Part shown: piece by piece, positions 1-9,242 of the stretch
Numbering within the stretch: position 1 is the first letter of the stretch
How the letters are laid out: every line of letters starts with the position of its first letter
Assembly (NCBI RefSeq): GCF_900091555.1
Contig: NZ_FMCX01000001.1
Coordinates: forward strand, 682,001-746,000
Length of the DNA stretch: 64,000 nt
Reading direction: 5' to 3'
DNA from: Micromonospora mirobrigensis
GTDB taxonomy: Bacteria; Actinomycetota; Actinomycetes; Mycobacteriales; Micromonosporaceae
Position numbers and translations under genes: made by a program
Notes under the pieces: model-generated
The model's input: the letters and a program-made list of their open reading frames with translations, nothing else
What the model was told of the DNA's origin: nothing
Database searches by the model: none

Positions 1-502
1 TCCGCAGGCTCGACCCGCCGTCGACCGTCCGATATCCGGCACTGACGGTCCGCCAGCCCTTGCCCAGCCCGGCCGGCTCGCTGACCGGGAAGGCGTTCGC
101 CGCGCGGGCCTGCTCGTACGCCGGCGCGGCGTCGACCACGGTGGGCTGGTCGCCGCCGAGGAAGCCGCGGTAGAAGGCGAGCAGCAGCGCGATCGGGACG
201 AGCAGCACCAGCAGCGACAGCGCCATGTCCTTCGGTGACCGCTCCGCGCGGGCCTTTCCGCCCTTCGCCGTCGGCGGGGCCGCGGCGGGGCGGGCCGGGG
301 GCACGTCGTGCTCGACCGTCCGGGCGGCGGTGGCCTCCGGGTCGTCGGGCGCCGGCGCCGGCTCCCCGGCCGGTTCGACGAGGGCCGGCTCGGCGCGGGC
401 CGGCTCGGCGGCGGTGGTCGGCGTGGTCGGGCTCACCGGGGGCTGGCCGTCCGGCGGCGTCGAGTCGGCGGGTACGCGGTCGGCTGGCTGTGCGGGTTCC
501 AC
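1..502 (-). CDS. DUF4245-type membrane-anchored protein, 3' end outside window
   Basis: Only the first ~167 codons are present; the gene runs off position 1. Reading from a GTG at 502, about 90 residues of Pro/Ala/Glu-rich low complexity are followed by a basic stretch and one strong membrane segment ([21 protein letters not shown] of MALS at 226), then a soluble part beginning [17 protein letters not shown]. This layout, and the position divergent from glpX, match DUF4245 proteins, a family of unknown function often found beside glpX in actinobacteria (recalled, not searched). No clear Shine-Dalgarno supports the GTG, so the true start could be elsewhere in the low-complexity region. Confidence 0.7.
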   Translation of the reverse strand, partial: MEPAQPADRVPADSTPPDGQPPVSPTTPTTAAEPARAEPALVEPAGEPAPAPDDPEATAARTVEHDVPPARPAAAPPTAKGGKARAERSPKDMALSLLVLLVPIALLLAFYRGFLGGDQPTVVDAAPAYEQARAANAFPVSEPAGLGKGWRTVSAGYRTVDGGSSLR

Positions 503-659
503 CCCACCATCTTCGCAGCCTCCCGGTTGCCCGCATCCGGCCCACCGGCGACCCGCCCCGGCGTTACGTTGGGCCACGTGTGAGGATCAGCGACAAAGCC
601 GGCAGTGGGGACGCGCACCCCTGCCGGTCCACCCCGCAACGTCGCGAGGAGGAGCCGCC

Positions 660-1691
660 ATGACAACCACCAGCACGCGGATCCCGCAGGATCTCGACCG
701 TAACCTCGCCCTCGACCTGGTCCGGGTCACCGAAGCCGCGGCGATGGCCGCCGGCCGGTGGGTGGGCCGGGGCGACAAGGAGGGCGGTGACGGAGCCGCC
801 GTCGACGCCATGCGCAAGCTGATCAACTCGATCCAGATGCGCGGTGTCGTGGTGATCGGCGAGGGCGAGAAGGACAACGCCCCGATGCTCTACAACGGCG
901 AGGTCGTCGGCGACGGCACCGGACCGGAGGTCGACGTGGCCGTCGACCCGGTGGACGGCACCACGCTGATGAGCAAGGGCATGCCGAACGCCCTGGCGGT
1001 GCTGGCGGTCTCCGAGCGGGGCGCGATGTTCGACCCGAGCGCGGTCTTCTACATGGAGAAGCTCGCGGTCGGCCCGGCGTACGCGGACGTGATCGACATC
1101 AACGCCGGCCCGGCGGAGAACATCCGCCGGATCGCCAGGGTCAAGGGCAGCGACGTCTCCGAGGTGACGGTCTGCGTACTGGACCGCTCCCGCCACGACG
1201 ACCTGGTCAAGCAGATCCGGCGGACCGGGGCCGGCATCCGGTTCATCTCCGACGGCGACATCGCCGGCTCGATCGCCGCCGCCCGCGGTGAGTCGGACGT
1301 CGACGTGCTGATGGGCATCGGCGGCACGCCGGAGGGGATCATCTCCGCCTGCGCGCTGAAGTGCATGGGTGGCGCGATGCAGGCCAAGCTCTGGCCGCAG
1401 GACGAGCAGGAGCGTCGCAAGGCGCTGGACGCCGGGCACGACCTGGACCGGGTGCTCGGCACCGACGACCTGGTGACCGGGGACAACTGCTTCTTCGTGG
1501 CCACCGGCGTCACCTCCGGCGACCTGCTGCGCGGCGTCCGCTACCGGGCCGGCGGGGCGTACACCCAGTCGATCGTGATGCGCTCCAAGAGCGGCACCAT
1601 CCGGGTGATCGACTCGTACCACCGGCTGGAGAAGCTCGCCCTCTACTCGGCCGTCGACTTCGACGGACGACCGCTGGCTGAGCAGGAGTGA
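660..1691 (+). CDS. glpX: Class II fructose-1,6-bisphosphatase (GlpX)
   Basis: Dephosphorylates fructose-1,6-bisphosphate to fructose-6-phosphate, the committing gluconeogenic step in the cytosol. 343 residues, usual for GlpX. Metal/substrate motifs are visible: GEGEKD at 67-72 and DPVDGTT at 96-102, plus the GIGGTPEG segment typical of the family. The ATG at 660 follows a strong GAGGAGGA ribosome site, so the longer upstream open frame is not used. Its stop overlaps the GTG of the permease gene (GTGA). pckG, the other key gluconeogenic gene, also lies in this window (16900-18744), which fits growth on non-sugar carbon, but nothing seen shows joint control. Confidence 0.96.
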   Translation: MTTTSTRIPQDLDRNLALDLVRVTEAAAMAAGRWVGRGDKEGGDGAAVDAMRKLINSIQMRGVVVIGEGEKDNAPMLYNGEVVGDGTGPEVDVAVDPVDGTTLMSKGMPNALAVLAVSERGAMFDPSAVFYMEKLAVGPAYADVIDINAGPAENIRRIARVKGSDVSEVTVCVLDRSRHDDLVKQIRRTGAGIRFISDGDIAGSIAAARGESDVDVLMGIGGTPEGIISACALKCMGGAMQAKLWPQDEQERRKALDAGHDLDRVLGTDDLVTGDNCFFVATGVTSGDLLRGVRYRAGGAYTQSIVMRSKSGTIRVIDSYHRLEKLALYSAVDFDGRPLAEQE

Positions 1692-2659
1692 CCGCCGCCG
1701 GGACGGTGGCCGAGGCCACCCCGTCGACCTCGCGCCGGATCGCCGGGGTCACGCTGGCGAGCGTCTCCGGGGTCGCGGTGGCCGTGCAGTCCCGGATCAA
1801 CGGCGAACTCGGCGTACGCCTGGCCGACGGCTTCGCCGCCGCGGTGGTCTCGTTCGGGCTGGGCCTGCTGGTGCTGCTGGTGCTGGTCCCCGCCACCCCC
1901 GGTGGGCGGCGGGGGCTGGCCGCGCTGCGCGCGGCACTGGCCGACCGGTCGCTGCGGCCGTGGCAGTGCCTCGGCGGCGTGTGCGGCGCCTTCCTGGTGG
2001 CCACCCAGGGCCTGACCATCGGCACCCTGGGCGTCGCCGTGTTCACGGTGGCGGTGGTGGCCGGGCAGTCCGGCAGCAGCCTGGCGGTGGACCGGGCGGG
2101 CATCGGCCCGTCCGGGCCTCAGCCGGTCACCGCCAGCCGGCTGGCCGGCGCGGTGCTGACCGTGCTGGCCGTGCTGCTGGCGGTGGGGAACCGGCTGGGC
2201 GACCCGGGCACCCTGGCGCTGGCCGCGTTGCCGCTGCTGGCCGGGGTGGGCATCGCCTGGCAGCAGGCGGTCAACGGCCGGGTCCGGGCGGCCGCCGGCA
2301 GCGCGCTGACCGCCACCCTGGTCAACTTCGTCGTCGGCACGGTGGCGCTGCTCGTCACGTTCGCGGTGGACGTGGCCGTCCGGGGTCTGCCGACCGGGGC
2401 CCTCCCGAGCGAGCCGTGGCTCTACCTGGGTGGCCCGATCGGGATCGTCTTCATCGCGCTGGCCGCGGCGATCGTCCGCTTCACCGGCGTCCTGCTGCTC
2501 GGTCTGGCCACCATCGCCGGTCAGATCGTCGGCGCGGTCCTGCTGGACCTGGTGCTGCCCACCGCCGCCTCGCACCCGGGCCCGGCGACGCTGGCCGGCG
2601 CGGCCCTCACCATGGTCGCGGTGCTGATCGCCGCCCTCGGCCCCCCGCCCCGGCGGTAA
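1688..2659 (+). CDS. DMT-superfamily permease, tandem YdcZ/DUF606 type
   Basis: Integral membrane protein of 323 residues with about ten hydrophobic segments in two similar halves. Each half opens with a conserved Q-x(1-3)-N-G motif ([11 protein letters not shown] near residue 35; [12 protein letters not shown] near 198). Single YdcZ/DUF606 units are about 150 residues, so this is a natural duplication or fusion. Substrate unknown. The GTG start overlaps the glpX stop by four bases, so translation is probably coupled to glpX. The TAA stop is the first triplet of the palindromic repeat at 2657-2710, so the repeat may have set the C-terminus. Confidence 0.85.
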   Translation: MTAAGTVAEATPSTSRRIAGVTLASVSGVAVAVQSRINGELGVRLADGFAAAVVSFGLGLLVLLVLVPATPGGRRGLAALRAALADRSLRPWQCLGGVCGAFLVATQGLTIGTLGVAVFTVAVVAGQSGSSLAVDRAGIGPSGPQPVTASRLAGAVLTVLAVLLAVGNRLGDPGTLALAALPLLAGVGIAWQQAVNGRVRAAAGSALTATLVNFVVGTVALLVTFAVDVAVRGLPTGALPSEPWLYLGGPIGIVFIALAAAIVRFTGVLLLGLATIAGQIVGAVLLDLVLPTAASHPGPATLAGAALTMVAVLIAALGPPPRR

Positions 2660-2710
2660 GGAGGGGCCCCTTCTTAACGCTTCCGGTATAGGAAGGGCCC
2701 CCTCTTAACA
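2657..2710. repeat. GGGGCCCC palindromic intergenic element, copy 1
   Basis: Two self-complementary GGGGCCCC-type cores flank a central TTAACGC...CGGTATAG segment, and the outer ends are TAAGGAG and CTCTTAACA. It lies between two convergent genes and supplies the TAA stop of the upstream permease. Four more copies occur at 21206, 23808, 41591 and 43247. It could act as a bidirectional terminator, a mobile palindrome, or both. Confidence 0.9.
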
Positions 2711-2743
2711 CCCGCCCCGCGCCACGTGCCGCGGGGCGTGGGC

Positions 2744-3694
2744 TCAGCGCGCAGCGCTCGGCATGGGCCGATCGGCGCCGTCGCGCAGTCCGGCGACGAT
2801 GACGGCCAGCGCCTCGTCCAGCGGGGTCGGGGCGACGCCGAGCGTGTCCCGGGCGGCGGTCGAGTCCATCACGAACGGGCGGTCGAACTGGTAGGCGGTC
2901 TCCCGCAGCTCCCGGGCGAACGGGTTGGCCAGGCCGGCGAGCCAGAGCGCCGGCCTGGGCAGCCGGGTCAGCTTCGGTGCCGGGGCGCCGGCCAGGGCCG
3001 CGGCCCGCACGGCGAGTTCCCGCAGCGGCACGGCGTCCGCGCTGGGCACGTGCCAGGCCCGGCCCCACGCCCGCTCGTCGGTCGCGGCGGCGACCAGGGT
3101 ACGGGCGACGTCCGGGACGTACGTCCAGGTGTGCGGGGCGTCGAAGTCCACCGGTAGCACCACCCGCTTTCCGGCGAGGACCTTCGGGAGGGTCAGCATG
3201 GGCAGGGACTGCCCGCCGACGCCCAGATAGTCGGACCCGCGGACCTCGGTCACCCGGGCCCGACCGGCCCGGTGGGCGGCGAGCGCGTCCGCCCACATCC
3301 GGTTGCGGACCTGCCCCTTGGCGCCGGTGGAGGCGGGCGGGGTCCGCTCGGTCATCGGGCCGTCGACCGGCCCGTACCCGTAGAGGTTGCCGACGGTGGC
3401 GAGCACCGCGCCGGTGCGCTCGGCGGTGGTGAGCAGCGCGGCGGCCAGCGGCGGCCAGTCGGTGGGCCACCGGTGGTACGCCGGGTTGGCGCAGTTGTGG
3501 AGCGCGGTGGCGCCCTCGGTGAGGGCGGTGAGCCGGTCGGCGTCGCCGGCGTCGGCGGCGACCCGTTCCACGGCCGGGTGCTCGGGGCCGGTGCCGCGCC
3601 GGGTGACGACCCGGACCCGCTCCCCGCGCTCGGCGAGGAGCCGGGCGGTGGCGGTGCCGACGGGGCCGGCGCCGACGATCACGTGCAGCGACAT
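2744..3694 (-). CDS. NAD-dependent epimerase/dehydratase-like Rossmann protein
   Basis: 316 residues. The N-terminus MSLHVIVGAGPVGTATARLL is a Rossmann dinucleotide-binding loop (GAGPVGTA). An extended-SDR-like NLYGYGPVDG segment near residue 115 carries the Tyr, and the C-terminal half resembles the substrate domain of atypical extended SDRs. Substrate unknown. The ATG at 3694 lies just inside the intergenic region shared with the divergent TetR gene, which carries two copies of a GAGAGC-GGT-GCTCTC palindrome. It is therefore the likely target of that regulator. Confidence 0.8.
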   Translation of the reverse strand: MSLHVIVGAGPVGTATARLLAERGERVRVVTRRGTGPEHPAVERVAADAGDADRLTALTEGATALHNCANPAYHRWPTDWPPLAAALLTTAERTGAVLATVGNLYGYGPVDGPMTERTPPASTGAKGQVRNRMWADALAAHRAGRARVTEVRGSDYLGVGGQSLPMLTLPKVLAGKRVVLPVDFDAPHTWTYVPDVARTLVAAATDERAWGRAWHVPSADAVPLRELAVRAAALAGAPAPKLTRLPRPALWLAGLANPFARELRETAYQFDRPFVMDSTAARDTLGVAPTPLDEALAVIVAGLRDGADRPMPSAAR

Positions 3695-3726
3695 GGGGTA
3701 CGCCTTCCTGAGCGCAGATCCGAAGC

Positions 3727-3741
3727 GAGAGCGGTGCTCTC
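3727..3741. promoter_or_regulatory. TetR operator site 1
   Basis: Perfect inverted repeat GAGAGC-GGT-GCTCTC between the divergent epimerase and TetR genes. Its core AGAGCGGTGCTCT recurs exactly at 3783-3795. That TetR binds here is inference from position and symmetry. Confidence 0.72.
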
Positions 3742-3782
3742 TCTCGACGACACCAGCATGAACCTCCGGCACCGCCCCGTCA

Positions 3783-3795
3783 AGAGCGGTGCTCT
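3783..3795. promoter_or_regulatory. TetR operator site 2
   Basis: Inverted repeat AGAGC-GGT-GCTCT, identical in core and spacer to the first site; centres are 55 bp apart. It lies about 40 bp before the tetR start, where binding would block the regulator's own promoter. Confidence 0.72.
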
Positions 3796-3835
3796 CTGTT
3801 TTGATTGCCGCTCCCGACCGTGGCAGAGTGGCGGC

Positions 3836-4522
3836 ATGCCCGCTCCCTCGATCCGCGCCCGGGTACGCGCCGAGATGATCGACGAGATCAAGGCGGTGGC
3901 CCGCCGCCACCTGGCCGGCGATGGCGCCAACCTGTCGCTGCGGGCCGTCGCCCGGGACATGGGCATGGTCTCCTCGGCGATCTACCGCTACTTCCCCAGC
4001 CGGGACGAGCTGCTCACCGCGCTGATCATCGAGGCGTACGACGCCCTGGGCGACGCCGTGGAGGCGGCCGACACCGCCTGCGACCGGCCCGACCTGCGCG
4101 GACGTTGGCATGCCGCCTGCCGGGCCGCCCGGGACTGGGCCCTGGCCAACCCCGCCGAGTACGCGCTGCTCTACGGCAGCCCGGTCCCCGGCTACGCCGC
4201 CCCCGACGACACGGTCGCGCCGGCGTCCCGCCCCCCGCTCACCCTGGTCGGCATCCTCCGCGACGGCTTCGTCGACGGGCGGCTCGTCCGGCCCGCCGAG
4301 CAGCTGCCCGACGAGGTCCACGCCGACCTGGCCGAGCTGGCCGCCGGGCTCTTCCCCGGGCTGCCCGAGGCGCTGCTGGCCCGGGGCATGGCCGGCTGGA
4401 CGCAGCTCTTCGGGCTGATCAGCTTCGAGCTCTTCGGCCGGCTGAACCGGACCATGCCGCACCGGGAGGCGTACTTCGACCACCAGACCGGGCTGATGGC
4501 CGACCTGATCGGCCTGCCCTGA
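3836..4522 (+). CDS. TetR/AcrR-family transcriptional regulator
   Basis: 228 residues. The N-terminal helix-turn-helix reads LSLRAVARDMGMVSSAIYRY with FPSRDELL after it (residues ~27-55). The C-terminal part, with WHAACRAARDWALANPAEYALLYG, resembles the WHG-type ligand domain (TetR_C_33). Divergent from the epimerase, with two identical palindromes between them, so probably an autorepressor of a small detoxification pair. A weak -10 (CAGAGT) six bases before the ATG would fit a leaderless transcript. Ligand unknown. Confidence 0.9.
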   Translation: MPAPSIRARVRAEMIDEIKAVARRHLAGDGANLSLRAVARDMGMVSSAIYRYFPSRDELLTALIIEAYDALGDAVEAADTACDRPDLRGRWHAACRAARDWALANPAEYALLYGSPVPGYAAPDDTVAPASRPPLTLVGILRDGFVDGRLVRPAEQLPDEVHADLAELAAGLFPGLPEALLARGMAGWTQLFGLISFELFGRLNRTMPHREAYFDHQTGLMADLIGLP

Positions 4523-4535
4523 CTGTCGCCCGGGG

Positions 4536-6326
4536 TCAGCGCTCCGGTCCACCCGGTCGCGGCGCCGGCGGGTCAGGCCGACGGGCCGCGCGGTCCGGAT
4601 CGCCATCGGGGCCGGGAGGGGCCCCTGCGGCGAAGGGAACGTTCGGCCGGACGATCTGCACCGAGGCCGGGCTACCGGGCGGAGCCGGCGCGGCGACACC
4701 CTGCCCCGGCGGGAGAGGAGCCGGCGACGGGAACCCCGGCCCGCCCGCCCGAGCTCCCGGCACCGGGTACGGCGGCGGACGCTCCGCGGTCCGCACGGTC
4801 ACCAGCCGGCCCGCGCGCCAAGCCAGCCCCAGCCCCGGCAGGGCGGCCAGAACCGCCAGCGCGACGGCCGCCGAGGCGAACGCCGGCCGGCCGTAGAGCC
4901 AGCCGATCAGCGGCAACGCGGCGAGCACCAGGGTGAGCGCGGCGGCCAGCAGCACCTCCGCCGTCCACCGGGTGGGTGCCGCCGCCCGGGCCGCCAGCAG
5001 GGAGGTCAGCCCGGCGGCCAGCACCAGCGGCACCCCGACGGCACAGCCGAAGAGGATGGTCAGGTCGTCGCCCGCCACACCGAACAGCGACAGCGGCGCG
5101 CCACCGGCCAGGAACAGCGCGACGGCCGCCAGCTGCCAGCCGTCCGGCCCGGTCCTCCGTCGCCAACCGGCCCGGGCGCCGGCCACCACCAGCACCAGCA
5201 CGCTCAGCAGGAACGCGACCAGCCCGACCCGGACGGGATCGGCGTGCCGCTGCGCGGGGGTGCTGACCCCGAGCGCGGGCAGGTCGACCGTTCTCCCGGA
5301 GCTGTCGGGCCTGGCCCCGGCGAACCCGATCCGCCGCCACGCCCCCTCGGCGTCCCGCAGCACGAAGCCGTCCCGGCCGTTGGCGACCAGCACCACGTGC
5401 CGGCCGCCGGCCACGTCGAGGATCGCCAACTCCTGACCGGTGACCCGCTCCCCGGACCACCCGGCCTCGGCGTACCTGCGGATCAGGATCGCCCGCTGCG
5501 CCTCGGTGACCTCCCAGGCGGTCCGCCAGGTCCGGCCCGCGTCGGCGCTCTCCAGCACCCGGAGCCTGCCGTCGACCAAGCGGTAGCAGTGTCGCGGCTC
5601 GGCCGGCACACAGGCCTGCCGGACCGGCGGTGGGGTCGCGGGGGGCAGCTGGCCCTCGTCCACCCCGAGCGGCCGTTGCTCCGTGGTGAGGGGCTCCCGC
5701 CAGTTCGACCCCGCGTCCTCACTCACCCGCCAGGTCTCCACCGGGGAGGCGGTCCGCGCGCCGATGCTGCCCCCGACGCCGGCGGCCAGGTTGCCGTCGA
5801 GGACGATCGCCCGCTGCGCGTCCGGGTACCAGTACGCACTGGTGGCGGCCACCGCGAGGGTCGCCGCCGGCAGCAGCACCAGCAGCCGCACCAGTCGGGC
5901 CGACCGGCCGGTCACCGGGTCCCGGCGGGCCTGTCGCCAGGTCCAGGCCGCGATCACCAGCGCCGGAAGGGCGAGCAGGTCCGTCCGGTCGGCGCGGACC
6001 AGCGACGGACCGCTGACCAGGCTCCATGCCGAGGAGGCGAGCGTTGCGGCGTACCCGCTGCTCTTGACGACGGTGAAGCCGGCACCGACCAGGCCGAGGC
6101 CGAGCCCGGCGGCGGCCCGAGGCGGCAGCCGTGGCACGGTGAGCGCGGCCAGCACGGCGAGCAGCGGCGGGCCGACCACCAGCCCGGCGACGTCGCTGAG
6201 CTTGCCGGTGAGCCAGCTCGGCTGGGCCGCCTTGAGCAGGTGGTCGTTGACCACCAGCACGATCAGCGCGAGCACCGTCAGCGGATGCCCCAGCCAGGCG
6301 AGGGTGGCGCGGTCGGCGCGATCCAT
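4536..6326 (-). CDS. Large polytopic membrane protein with a BNR-like external domain
   Basis: 596 residues, no recognised family. About four N-terminal membrane segments (to ~residue 175) are followed by a ~200-residue extracytoplasmic domain with Asp-box-like turns (SEDAGSNWREP, ESADAGRTWRTAW), as in sialidase/photosystem-stability propeller repeats. A second membrane block follows (~375-505), then a ~90-residue Pro/Gly/Ala-rich cytoplasmic tail. Start ATG 6326 has a GAGGAGA site. The fold mix suggests a surface binding or sensing role, but no function can be assigned. Confidence 0.7.
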   Translation of the reverse strand: MDRADRATLAWLGHPLTVLALIVLVVNDHLLKAAQPSWLTGKLSDVAGLVVGPPLLAVLAALTVPRLPPRAAAGLGLGLVGAGFTVVKSSGYAATLASSAWSLVSGPSLVRADRTDLLALPALVIAAWTWRQARRDPVTGRSARLVRLLVLLPAATLAVAATSAYWYPDAQRAIVLDGNLAAGVGGSIGARTASPVETWRVSEDAGSNWREPLTTEQRPLGVDEGQLPPATPPPVRQACVPAEPRHCYRLVDGRLRVLESADAGRTWRTAWEVTEAQRAILIRRYAEAGWSGERVTGQELAILDVAGGRHVVLVANGRDGFVLRDAEGAWRRIGFAGARPDSSGRTVDLPALGVSTPAQRHADPVRVGLVAFLLSVLVLVVAGARAGWRRRTGPDGWQLAAVALFLAGGAPLSLFGVAGDDLTILFGCAVGVPLVLAAGLTSLLAARAAAPTRWTAEVLLAAALTLVLAALPLIGWLYGRPAFASAAVALAVLAALPGLGLAWRAGRLVTVRTAERPPPYPVPGARAGGPGFPSPAPLPPGQGVAAPAPPGSPASVQIVRPNVPFAAGAPPGPDGDPDRAARRPDPPAPRPGGPER

Positions 6327-6384
6327 CTCCTCACCCTGACGGGCAGGGATGTAGATCCGGCCACGACTCGGCCAGGATCCGGGC

Positions 6385-7353
6385 TCAAACGGCGTCGGAG
6401 GAGTGCCCGGGGAAGAGGTGGGCGGCCGGGTCGATGGCCACGGCGGCGTTGTTGACCGCGGTGGCGGCCTCGCCGAAGCCGGTGGCGATCAGGCGCACCT
6501 TGCCCGGATATTCGGTGATGTCGCCGGCGGCGAAGACCCGGGGCAGGTTGGTGGCCATCGTGCTGTCCACCCGGATGTGCCGGCGGTCCAGCTCGAGCCC
6601 CCACTCGGCCAGCGGGCCGAGGTCCGCGGTGAAGCCCAGCGCGGCGACCACCGTGTCCACCGGCAGCGTCTCCACCGGCGCGCCGCGGACGGTGATGTCG
6701 GCGGCGGTCACCGCGCCGTCCCCGTGCAGCCGGGCCACCTCGGCGTTGACCAGGACCCGCACCGGCAGGGCGAGCACCCGGGCGACCGTGGCGGCGTGCG
6801 CCCGGAACCGGTCGCGGCGGTGCACCAGGGTCACCGAGCGGGCCAGCGGCTGCAACGTCAGCGCCCAGTCGAAGGCGGAGTCGCCGCCCCCGACGATCAG
6901 CACGTCCCGGCCGGCCAGGTCGGCGGGCCGGGGTACGAAGTGGACGATGCCCGCACCGACGAAGCTCTCCCCCACCGGCAGCGGGCGCGGGACGAAGCTG
7001 CCCAGCCCGCCGGTGACGACGACCGCACCGCAGTCGAGTTGTTCGCCGCCGGCCAGGCCGAGCACGGGCCGCCCGTCGACGTGGGCGAGCTTCTCCGCCC
7101 GGGTGCCGAGCAGGTACGTCGGGGAGTAGGGGGCGGCCTGGGCGACCAGGTTGGCCACCAGGTCCCGCCCCTTGATCTCCGGGAAGCCGGCCACGTCGAG
7201 GATCAGCTTCTCCGGGTACATCGCGGTGATCTGCCCACCCGGCTCGGGCAGGGCGTCGACGACCGCGACGGACAGCCCTCGGAACCCGGCGTAGTAGGCG
7301 GCGAAGAGACCGGTCGGCCCGGCCCCGATCACGGCAACGTCGACCTGGCGCAT
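6385..7353 (-). CDS. Ferredoxin/flavodoxin-NADP reductase, thioredoxin-reductase-like
   Basis: 322-residue FAD/NAD(P) oxidoreductase. FAD site GAGPTGLFAAYYAG (residues 10-23), an EPGGQI segment near 37, NAD(P) site IVGGGDSAFDWAL near 152, and a C-terminal FAAGDITEYPGKVRLIATG flavin motif. There is no CxxC redox pair, which points away from thioredoxin reductase and towards the TrxR-like ferredoxin-NADP(+) reductases. It would move electrons between NADPH and a small iron-sulphur protein or flavodoxin in the cytosol. No such partner gene is adjacent. Confidence 0.85.
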   Translation of the reverse strand: MRQVDVAVIGAGPTGLFAAYYAGFRGLSVAVVDALPEPGGQITAMYPEKLILDVAGFPEIKGRDLVANLVAQAAPYSPTYLLGTRAEKLAHVDGRPVLGLAGGEQLDCGAVVVTGGLGSFVPRPLPVGESFVGAGIVHFVPRPADLAGRDVLIVGGGDSAFDWALTLQPLARSVTLVHRRDRFRAHAATVARVLALPVRVLVNAEVARLHGDGAVTAADITVRGAPVETLPVDTVVAALGFTADLGPLAEWGLELDRRHIRVDSTMATNLPRVFAAGDITEYPGKVRLIATGFGEAATAVNNAAVAIDPAAHLFPGHSSDAV

Positions 7354-7463
7354 GTGCGTACCGTCGCTTCCCGGTCAGGGGTGCTGACGACGACGGTAGG
7401 GCCGCCGGACCAATGGGGCAAGGACATCCCAGCCCGCCGGTCGGCGGCGGGTCGGCACCCCGG

Positions 7464-8120
7464 TCAGGGCAGCGGGACCGTGGACTCCGGATGGTACGGC
7501 CCGGTCAGGTCGGTGCGCCGGCGGCGGAACAGGACCGCCGCCACCACCCCACCGAGCAGCCCGAACAGGTGCCCCTGCCAGGAGATCCGCTCGTCGGTGG
7601 GGAGGATGCCGCCGAGCACCTGCCAGCCGTAGAGGAGGCCGACCAGCAGGGCGACCGCGAAGTTCCACCAGCTCCGCTCGACGATGCCGCGGGTGAGCAG
7701 GATGCCGAGGTAGCCGAAGATGACCCCGCTGGCGCCCACCACCACCGAGTTCGGTGACCCGGTGAACCACACGCCGAGCCCGCTGACCAGGACGATGACC
7801 AGGGTGGACCAGAGGAACCGGCGGGCACCCGCGGCGAGCACGAAGGTGCCGAGCAGGATCAGCGGGACGCTGTTGCTGTAGAGGTGGGCGAAGCCGTGGT
7901 GCAGGAACGGCGAGAAGAAGACGCCGTCCAGCCCCTGGATGCGGCGGGGGATGATCCCGGCGGCGGTGTCGAAGCCGGCCTGCAACCCCTCGTCCAGCAC
8001 CTCGATCAGGAAGAGGAACGGCACCACGGCACACATGGCGACGAAGGCCCGGCCGAGGGATGCGTAGAACGCCTCGGTGCCGAACCGGTGCGGGTCGCCC
8101 GCCGGGCCGTGAAGGGTCAC
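7464..8120 (-). CDS. Rhomboid-family intramembrane serine protease
   Basis: Cleaves transmembrane segments of other membrane proteins. 218 residues with six predicted membrane helices. The catalytic Ser is in GASGVIFGYLG, the partner His in WQGHLFGLLGG, and the substrate-gate motif HHGFAHLYSN precedes them. The open frame extends to 8204, but that would place the start inside the strong terminator hairpin at 8175-8218, so the GTG at 8120 is chosen. It lies downstream of and in the same direction as the transglycosylase gene but is separated from it by that terminator. Confidence 0.9.
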   Translation of the reverse strand: MTLHGPAGDPHRFGTEAFYASLGRAFVAMCAVVPFLFLIEVLDEGLQAGFDTAAGIIPRRIQGLDGVFFSPFLHHGFAHLYSNSVPLILLGTFVLAAGARRFLWSTLVIVLVSGLGVWFTGSPNSVVVGASGVIFGYLGILLTRGIVERSWWNFAVALLVGLLYGWQVLGGILPTDERISWQGHLFGLLGGVVAAVLFRRRRTDLTGPYHPESTVPLP

Positions 8121-8174
8121 GCACCAACTGGTATCAGCAATCGGGGGCGCCCGCCACCGGAGCGCCCCGGGCAG

Positions 8175-8218
8175 GACGACGGCGGGGGGTGTGGAGACCC
8201 ACACCCCCCGCCGTCGTC
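8175..8218. terminator. 20-bp perfect intrinsic terminator hairpin
   Basis: Left arm 8175-8194 and right arm 8199-8218 are exactly complementary over 20 bp with a 4-nt loop (AGAC). There is no U-tract, as often in actinomycetes. It follows the stop of the transglycosylase-like gene (reverse strand) and insulates the rhomboid gene. Confidence 0.93.
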
Positions 8219-8232
8219 GCGTCCGGTCCGGA

Positions 8233-8955
8233 TCAGTACCAGCCGTTGTTCTGCGAGTGGCTCCACGCGCCGCACGGGTTGTCGTACCGGCCCTCGATGT
8301 AGCCGAGGCCCCACTTGATCTGGGTGGCCGGGTTGGTCTTCCAGTCGTCGGCCACCGAGCCCATCTTGCTGCCGGGGAGCGCCTGCGGGATGCCGTACGC
8401 GCCGGACGAGGAGTTGTAGGCCTTGTGGTTCCAGCCGCTCTCCTTGGTCCAGAGCTTGTCCAGGCAGGGGAACTGGTCGATGCCGAAGCCGTCGGAGAGC
8501 ATCAGCGCGCAGCCGACCGCCCGGTTGCCGCTGTACTCGTTGCAGGAGGCGGGGATCGGGCCGTCGTACGGCTTGGTCTCCGCCGCCTTCGCGGCGGCCT
8601 CCTCGGCCTTCTTCTTGGCCTCGGCGGCCGCGGCCTCCTCGCGGTCCTTCTTCCGGGACGCCGCGGCGACCTCGGCCTCGCGGGCCCGCTCGGCGGCCTC
8701 CTTGGCCGCGGCGGTGGCCCGCAGCCGGGCCTGGTACTCGGCGGCCCGCTGCTTGGCGAGGTCGACCCGGTGCTCGGCCTGCCGGCCGTGCTGGTACGCG
8801 TACTCGGTCCGGTCGACCTGGAACCCGACCTGCTCGGTCAGGCCCTGCTGCTGGACTTCCCGGTCTTCGCCCAGGTAGAAACCGCCGGCAACGCCCACGG
8901 AGAGCAGCGCGACAGCGGCCGTACGGGCGCCGAACCGGCTCCACAGCCGACTCAC
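8233..8955 (-). CDS. Secreted/anchored lytic transglycosylase-like protein
   Basis: 240 residues. A hydrophobic signal or anchor (AAVALLSVGVAGGFYLG, ~10-28) is followed by ~85 residues of Ala/Glu/Lys/Arg-rich coiled coil, then a ~100-residue domain resembling the aggregation-promoting-factor C-terminal / SLT-like fold. That domain carries LWTKESGWNHKAYN (likely catalytic Glu), GAYGIPQALPG and a CGAW motif. It would cut peptidoglycan outside the membrane. GTG 8955 has an AAGGGA site. The 287 bp upstream (8956-9242) form an unusually long leader for this window, but no confident riboswitch is seen in it. Confidence 0.85.
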   Translation of the reverse strand: MSRLWSRFGARTAAVALLSVGVAGGFYLGEDREVQQQGLTEQVGFQVDRTEYAYQHGRQAEHRVDLAKQRAAEYQARLRATAAAKEAAERAREAEVAAASRKKDREEAAAAEAKKKAEEAAAKAAETKPYDGPIPASCNEYSGNRAVGCALMLSDGFGIDQFPCLDKLWTKESGWNHKAYNSSSGAYGIPQALPGSKMGSVADDWKTNPATQIKWGLGYIEGRYDNPCGAWSHSQNNGWY

Positions 8956-9242
8956 GAAGTGGTCCCTTCGTCGGGGGCAAGGACGCGGCGGGAACCGGCC
9001 GTCTCCGGGCCCGTCCACGCCGCGAGCGCCCCGACCTCAAGCCGGTCGCAGCCGATGCACTGGCGTTCACCGATGCCCGCCGCCGGCTGGCGAAACGATC
9101 ATCGACGATCTCCGTGGTGCATGGGCGCCCGCAGGACACCATTGCGCACAGTGAGGCCGATGGGAAACCGACGGGCCAATTTGTGACTTGCGCCACAAGG
9201 TGAATGCGGACGGAGTCCCTCAGAACCGGCCCGTCGGCGACC

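Noticed and set aside
8121..8204. Longer rhomboid start at 8204
   Set aside because: It would place the N-terminus inside a 20-bp terminator hairpin; GTG 8120 gives a normal rhomboid N-terminus.
8956..9242. Possible cyclic-di-AMP (ydaO-type) riboswitch upstream of the transglycosylase-like gene
   Set aside because: The gene type and long leader are suggestive, but the conserved core (GGGGGACCCA-like and GGGUGAAUC segments) could not be found on the transcribed strand. A covariance-model search would decide.
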